This document shows, one piece after another, positions 23,712-35,761 of a DNA stretch of 64,000 bases. Below the pieces are notes generated by a model. That model saw only the letters and a program-made list of their open reading frames with translations. It was not told the DNA's origin and made no database searches. The position numbers were made by a program, and so were the translations under genes. Within the stretch, counting starts at the first letter, position 1, and each line of letters begins with the position of its first letter. Where the stretch lies: positions 9,052,001-9,116,000 of the forward strand of contig NC_083603.1 of assembly GCF_029168945.1 (NCBI RefSeq), read 5' to 3'. Source of the stretch: Cannabis sativa. Taxonomy: Eukaryota > Streptophyta > Magnoliopsida > Rosales > Cannabaceae.

Positions 23712-23845
23712 CTGGAAAAAAGGGTTTTTTTTTTTAAAATAAAATATATAAATAAAATAATAATAATAATAAAAATAAATATATGAATGATGACAAGCGA
23801 AGCAATAACTGAAGTAAAATGAGATACATGCAAGGACCAGATTAC

Positions 23846-24843
23846 CTTTATCCCCGAGATGGTTGTATCCTTCAAAATAGAATCACACCCATGAGAGATG
23901 TAAAAATCATCATTAGGTTTTATGACGACATCCAGAAGAGTTTTGAAATAATTCTCAGCCGACTCCTCGAACGGAACATCCTTTTTGATCCTGAAAGCAG
24001 GGATCTCGTCCCATTCGGCCGAGGCCCGCGGGGGATGACTGGATAGAGGCGGGGAGCCCTGGCTGGAAGAGAAGGTTGAAGGATGCGCCAGAGCAGGAGA
24101 AAGGGCAAGATGGGAAGTCTACGGCGCTCCAAGGAGAGAAGCAGAAGTCCGAGCAGGAGAGGTGGATGAGAGCCCCGGATTTTGGCCCAGCATGACCGCC
24201 GAAAGGTTCTCGGGCTGAGAAGGACCTTCTTGATCAAGAGGCCCTAGATTGGAAGGTCCCGTCGGGGCCAACCCCCCGGAATTACCCTCACCCTCGCCCG
24301 CACCAGACGAAACTTTAGGGAGGGCGCTAAGCAGGGCCCCAATGGCGTCGTCAGTGGTTGAGTCATGCTGAGATGACATGCCAAGATTAGATTGAGTAGT
24401 TTCTTCAAGCCTCGCTGTCTTCCTTTTCTTGGCCTTGATTTTTCGCTTAGGAGACTACGAAATAAGCCTCTTCCGACAGGCGGCGTTCTGGGCCTCGATC
24501 TCCTCAATGGTCAACTCGAATAGCCTCATTTCGGGAAGATGACGGGGATAGGTCTCTGCAAGGCGGGAATGATCCTCAGAAAACTCTATCAAGAGTGGCT
24601 CGGGTGTTTGATTCAAGTGTCTTAAAGCACATTTCAAAAAATCAGGCCAAATAAAGTAAGGAGGATAAGGAGTGGGGATACCTTGGGGGATTCTGAGTTC
24701 GCGAGGCCAGGCGGAGGATTCGATTAAGGCTTCATGGGATAGAAGGAACTTGATTGATCGAAGCTTGGGGTCTAGGGCTGTGACCTTCCGAACCTTTTCA
24801 GAAAAAATATCACCGATAACAGTCTCCTCGTTGTCAGCAACGG
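23846..24843 (-). other. Exon 2 of antisense ORF 1
   Basis: Acceptor tgtgCAG|CC at 24844-24850. Codons run unbroken except for TAG at 24457-24455 and 24121-24119, and end in the conserved-looking WDEIPAFRIKKDVPFEESA region. Donor AAG|GTAATC with the last base at 23846. Confidence 0.75.
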
Positions 24844-25031
24844 CTGCACAGGAACACCTCCATTAGAGTCAGCATCAATACGTCCACAACGGAAAAACAC
24901 GAAAATACACACAATATATATAATAATAATAGTAATACACCCGAATACCCAAAGATAAAAGAAAAGGGGGGGGGGGGGGGAGAAGGAGGTTGAATAAGAA
25001 AAAGCCCCAGCGATAGAGGTAAGGAAATTAC

Positions 25032-25861
25032 CAGGAGCCCCCCAGCTCCGGTTAATAAACGGGGCTGTAGGGTCGTCAGAAACAAACTCAATGGGGCCTC
25101 GGGCGAAAAAGAACTTTTCCTTTCACCCTTTATGAGAAGTCTCTAAGTCAGTAAGTAGGGAACGGTTCTTCCTGGGGCGAAGATGGTAACGCCCCGGGCT
25201 CTTTTTCCATCAAAGAATAAAAGTGGATGACGTCGGATACCTCCCACTCAACGCCCGCCTTATCCCTTAACACAATCAGACCTAAAAGAATAGCCCACAC
25301 ATTAGGGAGTAACTGGGCAGGAGCAAGCGAATAATGTATAAGAAATTTCTTGATGAGCCTAGGAATGGGGAGCCTCAGCCTAATTTTCGACTCAAACCAA
25401 TATGAGTGTAGGCACACCCACTCATTCTGAGAGGAATCTACCCTCTCATGCTGTTTGGGAAGCCTAACCTCAACCCCCATCGGGAAACCACACGACAAAA
25501 CCAGGGAGTCAAGTTCACGCTGGGTGAGAACTGACGGACAACTTGACTTAACATCCAAATAAGAACTACCCAGGGCATGTTTTTTCTTTTTTGACTTCTT
25601 CAACGGGGGAATCGCTAGAGTAACCCCCTCAGACGGGCCTGCTTGACCACTAACACACGCCTCGCCCCCAGAGCGAGAGCAGGGAATAACAGAGACACTA
25701 CCCAGACACTCAACCTCTGAGTCATCGGAGACTTCAACATTCTCAGTCTCCATAGGAGGAGTATCAGAGACTAACAACGACTCAACTAATCCAGGAGCGA
25801 TACTCGAAGAGAGAGAGTCAGAAACCGAAGGAGAGACACTTGGACAATCCGCATTTGACAT
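25032..25861 (-). other. Exon 1 of antisense ORF 1
   Basis: Acidic leader plus the conserved gypsy-type transposon block. The frame shifts by one G in the run at 25191-25197; beyond it LRPRKNRSLLTDLETSHKG resumes the expected text. Donor site CTG|GTAATT with the last exon base at 25032. Confidence 0.75.
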
Positions 25862-26699
25862 TATACCACAGCCAAAACGACAATCGAAACCCGAAGCCTA
25901 CCCACGAGAAAAGAGGCTAACCCTGAAAAAGAAACTGCCTTTTCAATCTAATCATAACAGGGAAAAGGCAAGACCGCCACCCTGAGAAGGCCGTAGAAGG
26001 GGGAGTGCCAAAGCTAAATAGGCGGAGGAGAGAAAGTGGGCCTAGAAATAGGGATCGTATCCCAAATGCCGGAAAGCCCTAAGCATCTCAATGATAAGGA
26101 AAGTAAGAGAATAAGGGGGAAGAAAGGCGAAGATCTCAAAAGAAAAAGAGGAGGGAAGATAGTGGGAAAGTGAAAATACAAAAATATACAAAATAATTAG
26201 AACAACACATATAAAAGGGGTAGAAATAAATAAAAAGGGGACGAGGACGAAAGGAAGATAAAAAAAAGGGGGGAGAAAAAAAAAGAGAAGATGAAAAGAA
26301 ATAAAATTATGTTAAATAAAGAAGCAGAGTATATATACCTGAAGACAGCAAGATCTAGCATAGAGAAGTTGAAACGAGAAGCAGAGAGAAAAACACGAAA
26401 TGAATTTTCAAAATTGAGGGTATTATACTCGAGAGTGCGTCACCAAAACACGAAGGGAGGTTAGGGAATTAATAGGGCATTTATAAGAAAAACGGTTCTC
26501 GAGGTACCACCATTACATCAAGGATGACCACCACTTCTTAAGAAATTGAAAAATTAAAAAATAAAGAAACTATACACATATATAATAATAAAAAATGAGA
26601 AACCAATAATGACGAATGAGAACTGACATTAAAACTGCTAAAGCAGTTATCAAAGGCAGTTCCAGATTATAAAACTATAACTGGAACTGGGGGGAGTAG
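25862..26699. other. Leader of the antisense gene and polypurine tract
   Basis: A/G-rich, no frame. A minus-strand TATATATA at about 26328-26337 could serve the antisense gene. The plus-strand polypurine tract (aactggggggagtag) occupies 26685-26699, directly before the 3' LTR. Confidence 0.6.
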
Positions 26700-27486
26700 T
26701 GTTTGGGGGGGTAAAAATAAAACTTAGAAATAAACGGCCCAATAAAATAACAACGCAAAAAGGCCCACGTTAAAAGGCCCACAAGAATGAATGCATCCAG
26801 GCCCAAAGATATAGAGGCCGACCCAACCCGGTGTGAACCAGTTATTGATCCTTAAGGGGGGCGCTACGGACAAAAAAGAAGGAAGACGATAAACGACAAG
26901 AACAAGTAAGAAAAGCACTGACGGAAGCGTAAGAAAGAATGGGAGAGAATAGGTAACCGACGGATTAAAGATCAACTGTAAGTGAAACGATAAACCGTAA
27001 CCCAATGAGGCACCCAGGTAACTTGTCGATGGAGGAAGTACTTGAAACACAACGAAAGGAGGACATCAAGGTAACACCACTAGCGAAACAAAGACCCCCG
27101 ACGGAGGAAAACTCGAATCTCTTAAGACGAGAGCTCCGGCGGAGAAAGAAGGTCTCAAGCATAAGGCAAGAAACTGATACTCTCAAGAGTGCGATGCCGA
27201 CGGACACAACACCATTGGATTCAGGGAAAATAATAGCATTAAAACTCACTAGAAACACAGACACGTGTAACACTGGAGTTATCTTTTAGAATACGAACAC
27301 GTAGCAGGAGCAAAAAGAATAAAAGAAAACGAACACGTGTCGATAAAGGGATAGGAGGATGATAGATCGTCCATGCAAGAGAAGGACGTACATATAAATA
27401 AAAGAAAAAGGACGTAAAGAAAGGGATTAGGAGCTGAAAAAAGAAAGAGCTCACAAAAGAAATTTTTACTGTTTTCGGCCAAAACA
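26700..27486 (+). repeat. 3' LTR of Tat-like element
   Basis: Begins TGTTTGGGGGGG and ends CCAAAACA, 787 bp, about 4% different from the 5' LTR by eye. Two of the three G-boxes are kept (27262, 27334); the middle one is mutated to CACGTA. Confidence 0.9.
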
Positions 27487-27949
27487 GTTATTAATGTTCA
27501 AAGTTTTTAAAAAAATTCATGCAAAGTTTAGCGCTTTCTCTAATTTTTTCCATTTATTCTTGTCCTTAAATTATTGTTTCATTTTATTGGTCTTGAAAAA
27601 TTTAAATGTATAAAAATATTAAATTACATAAAAATTAATGTATTACACATTATTTATTATTTAATATACTAATTATTATACAAAACATAACTTAAAAAAT
27701 TATAAAAATGATACTAATATACTACAAAAATACAAATACATAATGTAAAAATAAAATATAAATAAAAAATAGCTAATATACAAACACTTAGATTAATATA
27801 AATGTGTATTTATTTAACTTTTCAATTTAATTTTTATTTATGCTTATTATATATAATTTATACTTAATTTAATTATATTAATAATAAAATAATATATATA
27901 AATTATACTAAAACACAAAATTGTAAAGCTAAAAAATACCAAGACCCTA
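27487..27949. other. AT-rich CACTA internal sequence
   Basis: Begins with the GTTAT target duplication. It is then strongly AT-rich with no frame or terminal repeat before the CACTA subterminal array. Confidence 0.65.
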
Positions 27950-28196
27950 TGGCATCGGTTTTTTCATGACAACTGACGCTATAGGGTCCTATGGCATCGG
28001 TTATTGTATAATAACTGACGACATAGGGACCTTATGGCGTCGGTTGTTATGAAAAAACTAATGCAATAGGATCCCTATAGCGTCGGTTGTTATGAACCAT
28101 ACAGTGTCACCTAGAACAACGTCGGTAGCAAATTTTGCTCAAATCGACGCTAAAAGCCCTTAAAAATTGCCTCTAAATCCCAATTTTGTAGTAGTG
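27950..28196. repeat. CACTA right terminal and subterminal repeats
   Basis: At least four diverged copies of the same motif as the left end (variants of 'cctatggcgtcggtt' and 'actgacgctatagg') lie between about 27953 and 28100, in both orientations, ahead of the terminal inverted repeat. They are more degenerate than those at the left end. Confidence 0.85.
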
Positions 28197-29122
28197 ACCT
28201 ATATCTATTCATTTAGATCATTCTCAATACTCACTTTCCAAATTTTGTTCTGAGATCATAGATCATATATAACGTGGCCAACAAAACACATGTAATAAGC
28301 ATAAATATGAATAAATTGCCATAATAGAGAAAGAAAGAATAATCAAATAGCATTAATCCATCGAATAATCTCATTTAATATCCATCAAATCCCTAGATAG
28401 TGGTTTAGATCATAATCAAATCCATAATTAAACTAAGCACAAATAAAAACATGAGAAATTAAGAGAAGAGAAGGAAACTAGATGGAGAATTATCGCAAAT
28501 TGTCTATGCTCGCTCCAAGAGCCTTCTTCTTGTCTTTCTAGGGTTCCAGATAGTCTCCCCTCTAAAATTTGCGATCCCCTTTCATTAAAATAAAGTTTTT
28601 CAGCCCAAAAATAAGAAAAGACGAAGTTATCCTTGACCTGTATGGAGGCGCCGCGGCGGCGGCCAATATTCTCGCCGCCATGGTTGTAGAAAAGTAAAAA
28701 AATGGGCTTTCTGTAGTCCCTTACCACGGCCACCAAAAGCCTCGTTGCGGTCATTGGACCCGTTTTTTACTGCTTCGACCTCTCAGTAAAATATGCATAA
28801 CTTTAACATACAAACTCCAAATGAGCTGATTCAAGATGTATTGGAAAGCTAAAAAAGAGATCTAAAACTTTTATGTTTTGACTTTTTTCAAAATCGGATC
28901 AAAACATAGTCGAATTTTGGTTTAAAATTTTAGCTTTATTTTCTTGTAAAATTTTCTCTATTTTGTAGATCATCGTTTTTTGATATTTGACAAATTTATA
29001 CATTTCAAGCGTCGAAACTTGAAACTAAAGAAAATAAACGTAATTTTATTTCAAAAATAATAATAAAAAAGAAAAAAAACTATAAAAATTGATCCGAAAC
29101 TTTAGTTAAAAATAATTTAACA
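28197..29122 (-). mobile_element. Old minus-strand gypsy LTR, 5' half
   Basis: Continuation of the LTR at 5101-5546, interrupted by the CACTA element. On the minus strand it shows a GC-rich cluster (28641-28690, with GGCGCC and CCGCGG), then the segments homologous to the younger LTRs near the insertion point. The outer boundary is uncertain: TGTTAAA read from 29122 is a candidate start but no target duplication matches. Confidence 0.65.
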
Positions 29123-30527
29123 CGAACTAAGCAAATAAACTTAAATATAACTAAAAATACTAAATTAGGCAAAGCTCTCCAAATTGAATATAAAATTTAA
29201 AATAAATCTTCATAAAAAAATTAGGATTAAAATAAAAATGATCATAATTTAATTTAATTTTTATATGTTAAAGTGTTAAATTATATGTATGAATTACTGA
29301 AGAAAAAATGCATAAATTAGTTCAACCAATTATTAATTTTTACAAAATAATAAGAATTAAATTATATAATATTAATTTAAAAAAAAAAAAAAATTCATTC
29401 ATCACTTATAAATGAGTATTTTTTTTTTTCTTGATAAAAGCACTTATAATTAAAGAATTTTGAATATATTTTCAACTCCACCGAAATTTCACATAACAAA
29501 AAAAAATGATAATAATTTAATTTTTAATATTAAAATTTAACTATATATTGAAAATTAATATAATAAAAGTATTGAATATATTTATATATATATCTGCTTT
29601 TAAATGAGAATTATATTATTTTGTAATTTCATAACTAATAAAAATTATTTTGGTAATTCAGTTATTATTTTTATTAAGGTTATAGTTTTAAATTGTTTTC
29701 TTAATCTGTTAAATTCTTTTATTTCTTTATTTGTGGTTTTAACATTTTATTTTATATTTCTGTTGATCTAAATTTTTTTTCATTAGTTTCAATCTAAATT
29801 TAATTTTATTCTCAAATTTAAATTAGTATTTTCCGCTAATAGTGGGTTTAGATTCTAAGTGGATATAACTAATATATTATTCATATAATGTCATACATGC
29901 TCTTCAAACAAATACTACAACAAGTCAGTTATCCATCAGAAGAATATGTACAACTAATTTATGAAGATAACACAGATTAGAGACATTCTTAAAAATCTAT
30001 GTAAAAAACTTGCATAAACTCCTAACAATGATCATAAAATTGTTATATCTCAGTAACAGGTTCTAATCCAATGTCATGCAATTTATTTTAAAACTTGTTA
30101 TTCTTCCTCTAAATGCTTGAATTGACAAAAGTGTTTTAATTGAATTACTGGAAAGCTCCATGTTCCACTTCTAAGGTACGAGTCGATGCTTGTTCCACTC
30201 TTTTTAAATATTTCAAATGAAAATATAACATTCCAAACTACATAAAATATATAGAAAAATAAAAATTAATAAAATCACTAATAATTATTTCTAATGAGAT
30301 TGGAAATACCATACAAAAAACTTAGTTGCCAAAAACATTATTATCTAACAATGTAATCATATAATTTGTCACCAAAATTTTGAAACTTCCATTCTAATAA
30401 CTTTATTATTATATATAATAACCAATAACTAAAACACTTTAATAACCAAAAATAAATACTAAGAAATTTAATAATAATGGGTTTAGGTTCTAAATGGATA
30501 ACCAACTGGGTATTGTGATTATATATT
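29123..30527. other. AT-rich intergenic DNA, nothing recognised
   Basis: Dominated by A/T runs. No frame, terminal repeat or RNA gene could be supported. Confidence 0.6.
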
Positions 30528-30657
30528 ATTCCACATTTTTAACCTTTTTGTTTTATCATCATTTCCACTGGGTCATTCTTTTCCAACACGTTTACTATAC
30601 AGTATTTAGAATCGGAATAAATTAATAGAGAAATATAACAGAATAAATGAAAAATAA
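30528..30657. repeat. 130 bp direct repeat, left copy
   Basis: Starts attccacattttt and ends gaaaaataa. The copy at 35999-36128 has the same length with a single visible difference (cactggg against cattggg). Together they flank the copia derivative. Confidence 0.92.
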
Positions 30658-30857
30658 GAAGAAGAGAGAAAGATAAAGTGAATGAGAATTTCTGAGTTGT
30701 TTATTCCAATGGGGTGAACCCCTATTTATACAAATACAAGAGTGAGATATTAAGAAACTAAGAAAAAGGGAAACTAAGGAAAAGAGGAATGTTGATTACA
30801 ATTCATGGTAATAAATAAAAGATTTGGACATCCACATAATTATTAATATTTATAACA
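30658..30857 (-). repeat. 3' LTR of copia derivative, truncated
   Basis: Nearly identical to the other LTR across about 200 bp but lacks about 37 bases at the plus-left terminus (tgttataaaataatataaag...). The 130 bp repeat begins there instead. Confidence 0.85.
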
Positions 30858-30913
30858 CTCCCCCTTGGATGTCCATAATAACTGTCTTATTAAAAATCTT
30901 GCTGAAAACTTGA

Positions 30914-31180
30914 TCAAAGGAAAAAGAGTATAGTGTAAACTAACTCCCCCTCATTTAGGCATTTGTGGAGATCTTCTAATCGACGAATTTCGATCTTATC
31001 TGTCGTCTTCTCAAATGTTGATGTTAGTAATAACTTTGTGAATAAGTTTACAAGATTGACACTTGATTGAATATGTTGAACACCAATATGCATTTTCTTG
31101 AAGCGTATAAAGAAGAATTTCGTGAAATGTGTTCTAACTCTATCTCCTTCAATGTACCTCCTTTTAGTTGAGCGATACAA
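30914..31180 (-). pseudogene. Copia RNase H C-terminal fragment
   Basis: The minus-strand frame reads HTFTKFFF-like text followed by VNLVNLFTKLL and TSTFEKTTDKIEIRRLEDL. This matches the conserved end of Ty1/copia polyproteins (the NxADLFTK and IGMRRL-type segment). Upstream sequence (31181-31250) holds a partial continuation. No other pol domain is visible. Confidence 0.65.
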
Positions 31181-31249
31181 GCAGTATTATCCATAGAGAA
31201 TTGTTTGGGTTGATACTTCTTTATTGAGTGCAATTCATATGTTTCCCAA

Positions 31250-34200
31250 ATATGCTATGTCAATGATCTCACTCACACACATTCTCTACTTGCTTCATAA
31301 AATGCAAGTATGTTAACATGATTTATAGTTGCCTCGTTAAAAACCTTGCCAGAAAAACCCAGTGGGACAAAATCTGAGCTAGGGAAAAGAGTACAATATA
31401 TATTTCATATTCATAATTATTTGCAAGTTGCCTCGTTAAAAACCTTGCCAGGAAAACCCATTGGGACAAAACCTGAACTAAGGGAAAAAGAGTGCAACAT
31501 AAATATGTCTCCCCCTCATGCACATATGATCCATAATTCTTTTGGTGATAATATATCTCATAAGATTATTGTTATCACTTTTAAAATATCACCATATATA
31601 ATCTTTGATCATATATTTTCTATAACTCTTCCAGAGTATGTATGGACTTCTAAATTATAGATGAGGGGTTCGTGGAACAATAATCTTTATCCAACTAATT
31701 GTATCATTCATGTGTATATACAATCTTGTTCATACTAAAATTTAAAATTTCAAGTAGATATGAACATAACACATTAATGGTACTATAAATTTTCATTTGT
31801 GACAATGATGGTACTCCAAGACCATATATTTATTCCATCTTGTTTTATGATCTTAATTTCCATATCAAATGATCATATATCTATAATTCTTGATACATAT
31901 GAAGTACTTCAGGACTTCAATACTAATGAACAAACTTTATACATTTAATATTTCTCGATATACAAAAGAAATAAAAGTTTGTTTTGCAATTAATCAAAAA
32001 CTCTTCAAGAGTCTATCACAACGTATAATTTACGTATTTATACTGCATAGACAACCATACGTATTTTTCAAATAATAATTTACTTACATGTCTTTATTTC
32101 ATACAAAGATCTTTGTCATATAGTGCGCGCGACTTAGAATTTATATCACTTAAGACATGTATTAAATTCTTCTAGAATTTTTAGATAAGGCTTATTTCAA
32201 ATTCTCACTATATTAGGAGCTCCAAATGAATAACCTTTTGTTGCAACATTTATGTGACGCTTATAAATCCTCATAAAATATATTCCAGGCTATAATCAAA
32301 TCATGATTATATTTTCTCAATATTTTAGCCTTACTTCAATCAATCTCATGTCTATGCAAACTTTGTACAACAATTCATTATGTACAAATACATATATGCA
32401 AATTTCTCATTAGAAATATTTATTTGTACACCCTACAGGTCTTACTTCACTTTATGTGAGTAAATTTGCACAGATCGTCATAATATTTTGGCCAAAAACA
32501 AAATGTATGTCGATAATTCTCGACAAATCTAATACCATGATCCTTGCTATCTCATGTTAGTTTATTGCATATTCACACATTCAATATTTATTGTCGACAA
32601 AAATTTCAATAAATGATAGTTTCCTCCCATATTGACATAACGTATAGAGATCTCTTTAAATTACATATTTTCAAATATGTTTATCATTTATAGGTACCTA
32701 TATAGAATCACTTTAGGGATTCAATTATGATCAAATGTGTTATGTCTAACTTCTCTTGGGAGTCTCTTCAAGTACCGTTTTCATCACGGTTATCATTTTA
32801 ATACTTTATAACATTAAGGTATCTCCATGAGTACCTCTAGATTTAACAACTTCAGGGCAAATCAAATGAACATTTATTAATAATTTCTACATTGTTCATT
32901 TACGCTTCAGGCGTTTTCAACTCATTCTATCTCAACTTTGAATAATATTGATTTGCAGTTGGTATATATCATTTTGAACTATATTGTTCTTATATACTTT
33001 GTGCAAGGATCATTTTTCAAAAATTATCATCGATCCCAACTGCTTCTCTCCCCTTGATCGAGAGAATTTTTAAAAATTGTGATATCTAATAATATTAATA
33101 TACCTGTAGGGATTTCAGTATATCACAATGAATCAATATTTGTTTAAACTCATATATACTATATGACATTGAACTTCAGGTTCAATAAACTTCAGTTTCA
33201 AGTTCAATCCTTATGAACTTAATTCATTTCTAAGAATGAGTCATACGTGTATAATTAGAAATACATAAATTTACACATTTTGTAAATGCATGATTATATA
33301 ATCTTATCACATCGATAAGAAACTATGCAATAAAAATCTAACAATAGCTCAAGATTGTTAAGGAAATATAATTTAAATATTTTCTATGTGCAAATATATG
33401 CACATTCTTCTTTTGAGCCTTATAAATTAACAATGAGAAAAATCTTCTGGTTCTTCAACAAAATTTAGTCAAATTCTTTGACAATTTATTGCATATGATT
33501 GATCATGTCAAAATAATTCAATTCCTGAACTTCAGGTTCACTATAATTTGTATTTCAATGAAACTTTCAAAATGTAATGTAAATTCATTACAACATAATC
33601 ATTACAAGTTTCATTTTTATATACACGAATAATATAATTATATTATTCTCCAAAACATACACTCTTCAAGAGTCACTATTATGTTTATCAAACTTTATAT
33701 TTCTTCAGGAATCACTATCATCAATTCAATGATGTGTATAATGTAAAATGTACATGACAACTTCATCATGTTGTTATAATGGTCAAATAGATATAACCAT
33801 AATATATCATTCATGTTTCCTGGTATCTTTTTAACAAGTCGTCTAATTTATTAATAGACTATTCATCAGTCTAATTATCATGACTTGATATATTATATAT
33901 TTAAATGTACAACCAGTACATATAATAAGTTATTTCTTATCACTTTCATAACTAGATAAAAGTTATACATCTAGGTACATACAAAAATATTTTACTACTC
34001 AAAATAGCAATTGTATGTAAGACTTCTTCAAGAAGCTTTTCAAATAATCATTTTGTGATTCTTTATCACTTTGATTATATTGGATCACTAACAAATATTA
34101 GTAAATTATATATCCACTTTTGGGAATATGCAAACTAAATTATATAGTAACTATATATATACATATCCTGTACCAACAATAGTTTGAAACTATTGATTTC

Positions 34201-35221
34201 AAGAAATAATAAAATATGTATATATTAATTTGCTTCTGGCATTACCAATATATGTGAAATCTATATTCTTTGAAATAGAATTTCATGTCTATTCATTCTC
34301 TTTAGGTAATGATATTTAAATATTCTAAATATACAATAAATTTGTACAATTCACATTCTATTAAATAATCAAGTATACTTTTACCTTGATTATAAGTGTG
34401 TCCGTACTACAGGTACGCGACCACTATTATTCAATTTCACACATGATATATAGATTTCATGCACTTTGATTGTGTGTGGTATCTCATCTTTTGGTTGTTT
34501 CCACTTTTTTCTAGAAATATTTGAGTAGTAAATAATGTCATTGATTATTTAAAATCATTACATTCACTTCTGGGAATGACGTTGAACAAGTAGAATATTA
34601 TTATAAATTTCTTAAAAATTTATTACTTGTTCATCCATAAAAATATAAGAAATTATTCAACAATTTCTTTTACGATATTTATTCAAAGAATATATGAATG
34701 CAATTTTTGCATAGTCTCCAAGATGTATGCAAAATTTAATCTTTAATATATGTCAGATTCAATAATTTCCAACATTGCAAGTAATAACAATGTATAATAA
34801 CATGACTAATACGAGGAATCTTTAAAAGTAATTGACTTCAATTCGTATCATTCTCTGCAGGGAATGATAAACAATAAATACATGCCTCATGTATTTAAAT
34901 AACATTAGTCATGCTCATTGTTATTCTTATACTTTGATGTTTCAATGCAATTTTCTTAACATTCTTTTTGGGTATTCAAAACCCACTATAAAATTGCATT
35001 AATAATAATCATTTTTAATGATTCTTTAGTTGTATTCACATAAATACAATCATTTTTTTCTTCGATAAATATAAAACATTTACTTCAGGAAATGTTTGTC
35101 AAAATCTATATCGATATTAGATTACTTTTTATTGTCCTCAAAGAATACAAGAACATATATATAAATATGTACTCATCTCTTTCATTATATATCCATCAAC
35201 TATATAATGAATATTATGTTT
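31250..35221 (-). other. Non-coding interior built of recurring short phrases
   Basis: No frame of note over 4 kb. Two roughly 100 bp related segments containing 'gttgcctcgttaaaaacctt' lie at about 31329 and 31431. Throughout, variants of 'cttcaggaatca', 'cttcaagagtc' and 'cttctgggaatga' recur every one to three hundred bases, often palindromic (cttcaagaag). Confidence 0.6.
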
Positions 35222-35455
35222 GCATAATCTTCAAGATATATGCCAAATTTTATTGAAGACGCATAATCATCAGGATATATGCAATATTTTATCGAGGATG
35301 CATAATCTTCAGGATATATGCAATATTTTATCGATGATGCATTATCTTCAGGATATATGCAATATTTTATCGATGATGCATAATCTTTAGGATATATGCA
35401 ATATTTTATCGATGATACATAATCTTCTGGATATATGTATAATTTATATAGATTT
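35222..35455. repeat. 39 bp tandem repeat, six copies
   Basis: The unit gcataatcttcaggatatat plus gcaatattttatcgatgat is repeated six times with the outer copies diverged. It contains the same 'cttcagga' phrase scattered through the element interior. Confidence 0.9.
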
Positions 35456-35761
35456 TCTCTATCATATCATAGGCACACATATATTGTAAATATTATGAAT
35501 GATGAGAACATAATATATATATAATCAATAATAAATATATAAAAACATATACATACATATATAATATATAGATATATAGATAAAAAGAAAAAAGAAACTA
35601 AATGATTCTTGAAATTGTTTCAGTCAGAAGAGTATATATATAAATATATATTTAGTGTATTTTGACTTTGAAACAATTCAAGAACTTTAACAAGATACTT
35701 ACATTGAGACCTGGGCAGAGACTCATGCTTGAAGCTTGGGCAGAGACTCGTGCTGATAACG

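Larger units (their letters stand above)
23028..25861 (-). pseudogene. Antisense ORF 1 of Tat-like element: three-exon gene with gypsy-type transposon domain and coiled coil
   Basis: Minus strand, ATG at 25861. Exon 1 25861-25032, exon 2 24843-23846, exon 3 23711-23028 (TGA). Introns begin GT and end AG (acceptors tgtgCAG and ttccAG), and phases match (1, then 0). Counting one extra base as an indel, the exons total 2511 nt, exactly 837 codons. Exon 1 has an acidic Ser-rich start, then a block (RELDSLVLSCGF ... WAILLGLIVLRDKAG) resembling the plant 'putative gypsy type transposon' domain. Exon 2 continues with LFELTIEEIEAQNAACRKRL and a low-complexity Ser/Pro/Gly region. Exon 3 is mostly coiled coil (heptads with Leu/Ala, Lys/Glu) with an acidic tail. 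Breaks: +1 frameshift at about 25192, TGA 25125-25123, TAG 24457-24455, TAG 24121-24119. Extra antisense frames are known in Tat elements; their function is unknown. Confidence 0.82.
14196..27486 (+). mobile_element. Tat-like Ty3/gypsy retrotransposon with antisense genes, 13.3 kb
   Basis: LTRs at 14196-14980 and 26700-27486 are flanked by a perfect 5 bp duplication GTTAT (14191-14195, 27487-27491). The interior has a primer site, gag, protease, RT, two consecutive RNase H domains, integrase, then 6.3 kb holding two minus-strand genes and a polypurine tract. Dual RNase H and extra antisense frames after pol are hallmarks of the Tat lineage. The LTRs differ at about 30 positions over 785 bp (near 4%), so the element is older than the gag-protease element, and gag-pol is broken in many places. 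Confidence 0.92.
5547..28196. mobile_element. CACTA (En/Spm-type) DNA transposon, non-autonomous, 22.65 kb with nested insertions
   Basis: The left end reads CACTACTACAAAA at 5547-5559 and the right end is its exact inverse complement at 28184-28196. Both are followed inward by a related TTTAGAGGC block. The flanks carry a perfect 3 bp target duplication, ACC, at 5544-5546 and 28197-28199, the duplication length of this superfamily. Its own sequence is only about 2.7 kb (5547-5791, 12037-14195 minus the MITE, 27492-28196). The rest is two LTR retrotransposons and a MITE. No transposase is encoded, so mobility would have needed another element's enzyme. Confidence 0.92.

Noticed and set aside
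24966..24980. Run of 15 G as a possible quadruplex or assembly artefact
   Set aside because: It sits in the first intron of the antisense gene, where a C-rich tract on the coding strand is not unusual. A single homopolymer gives no further support.
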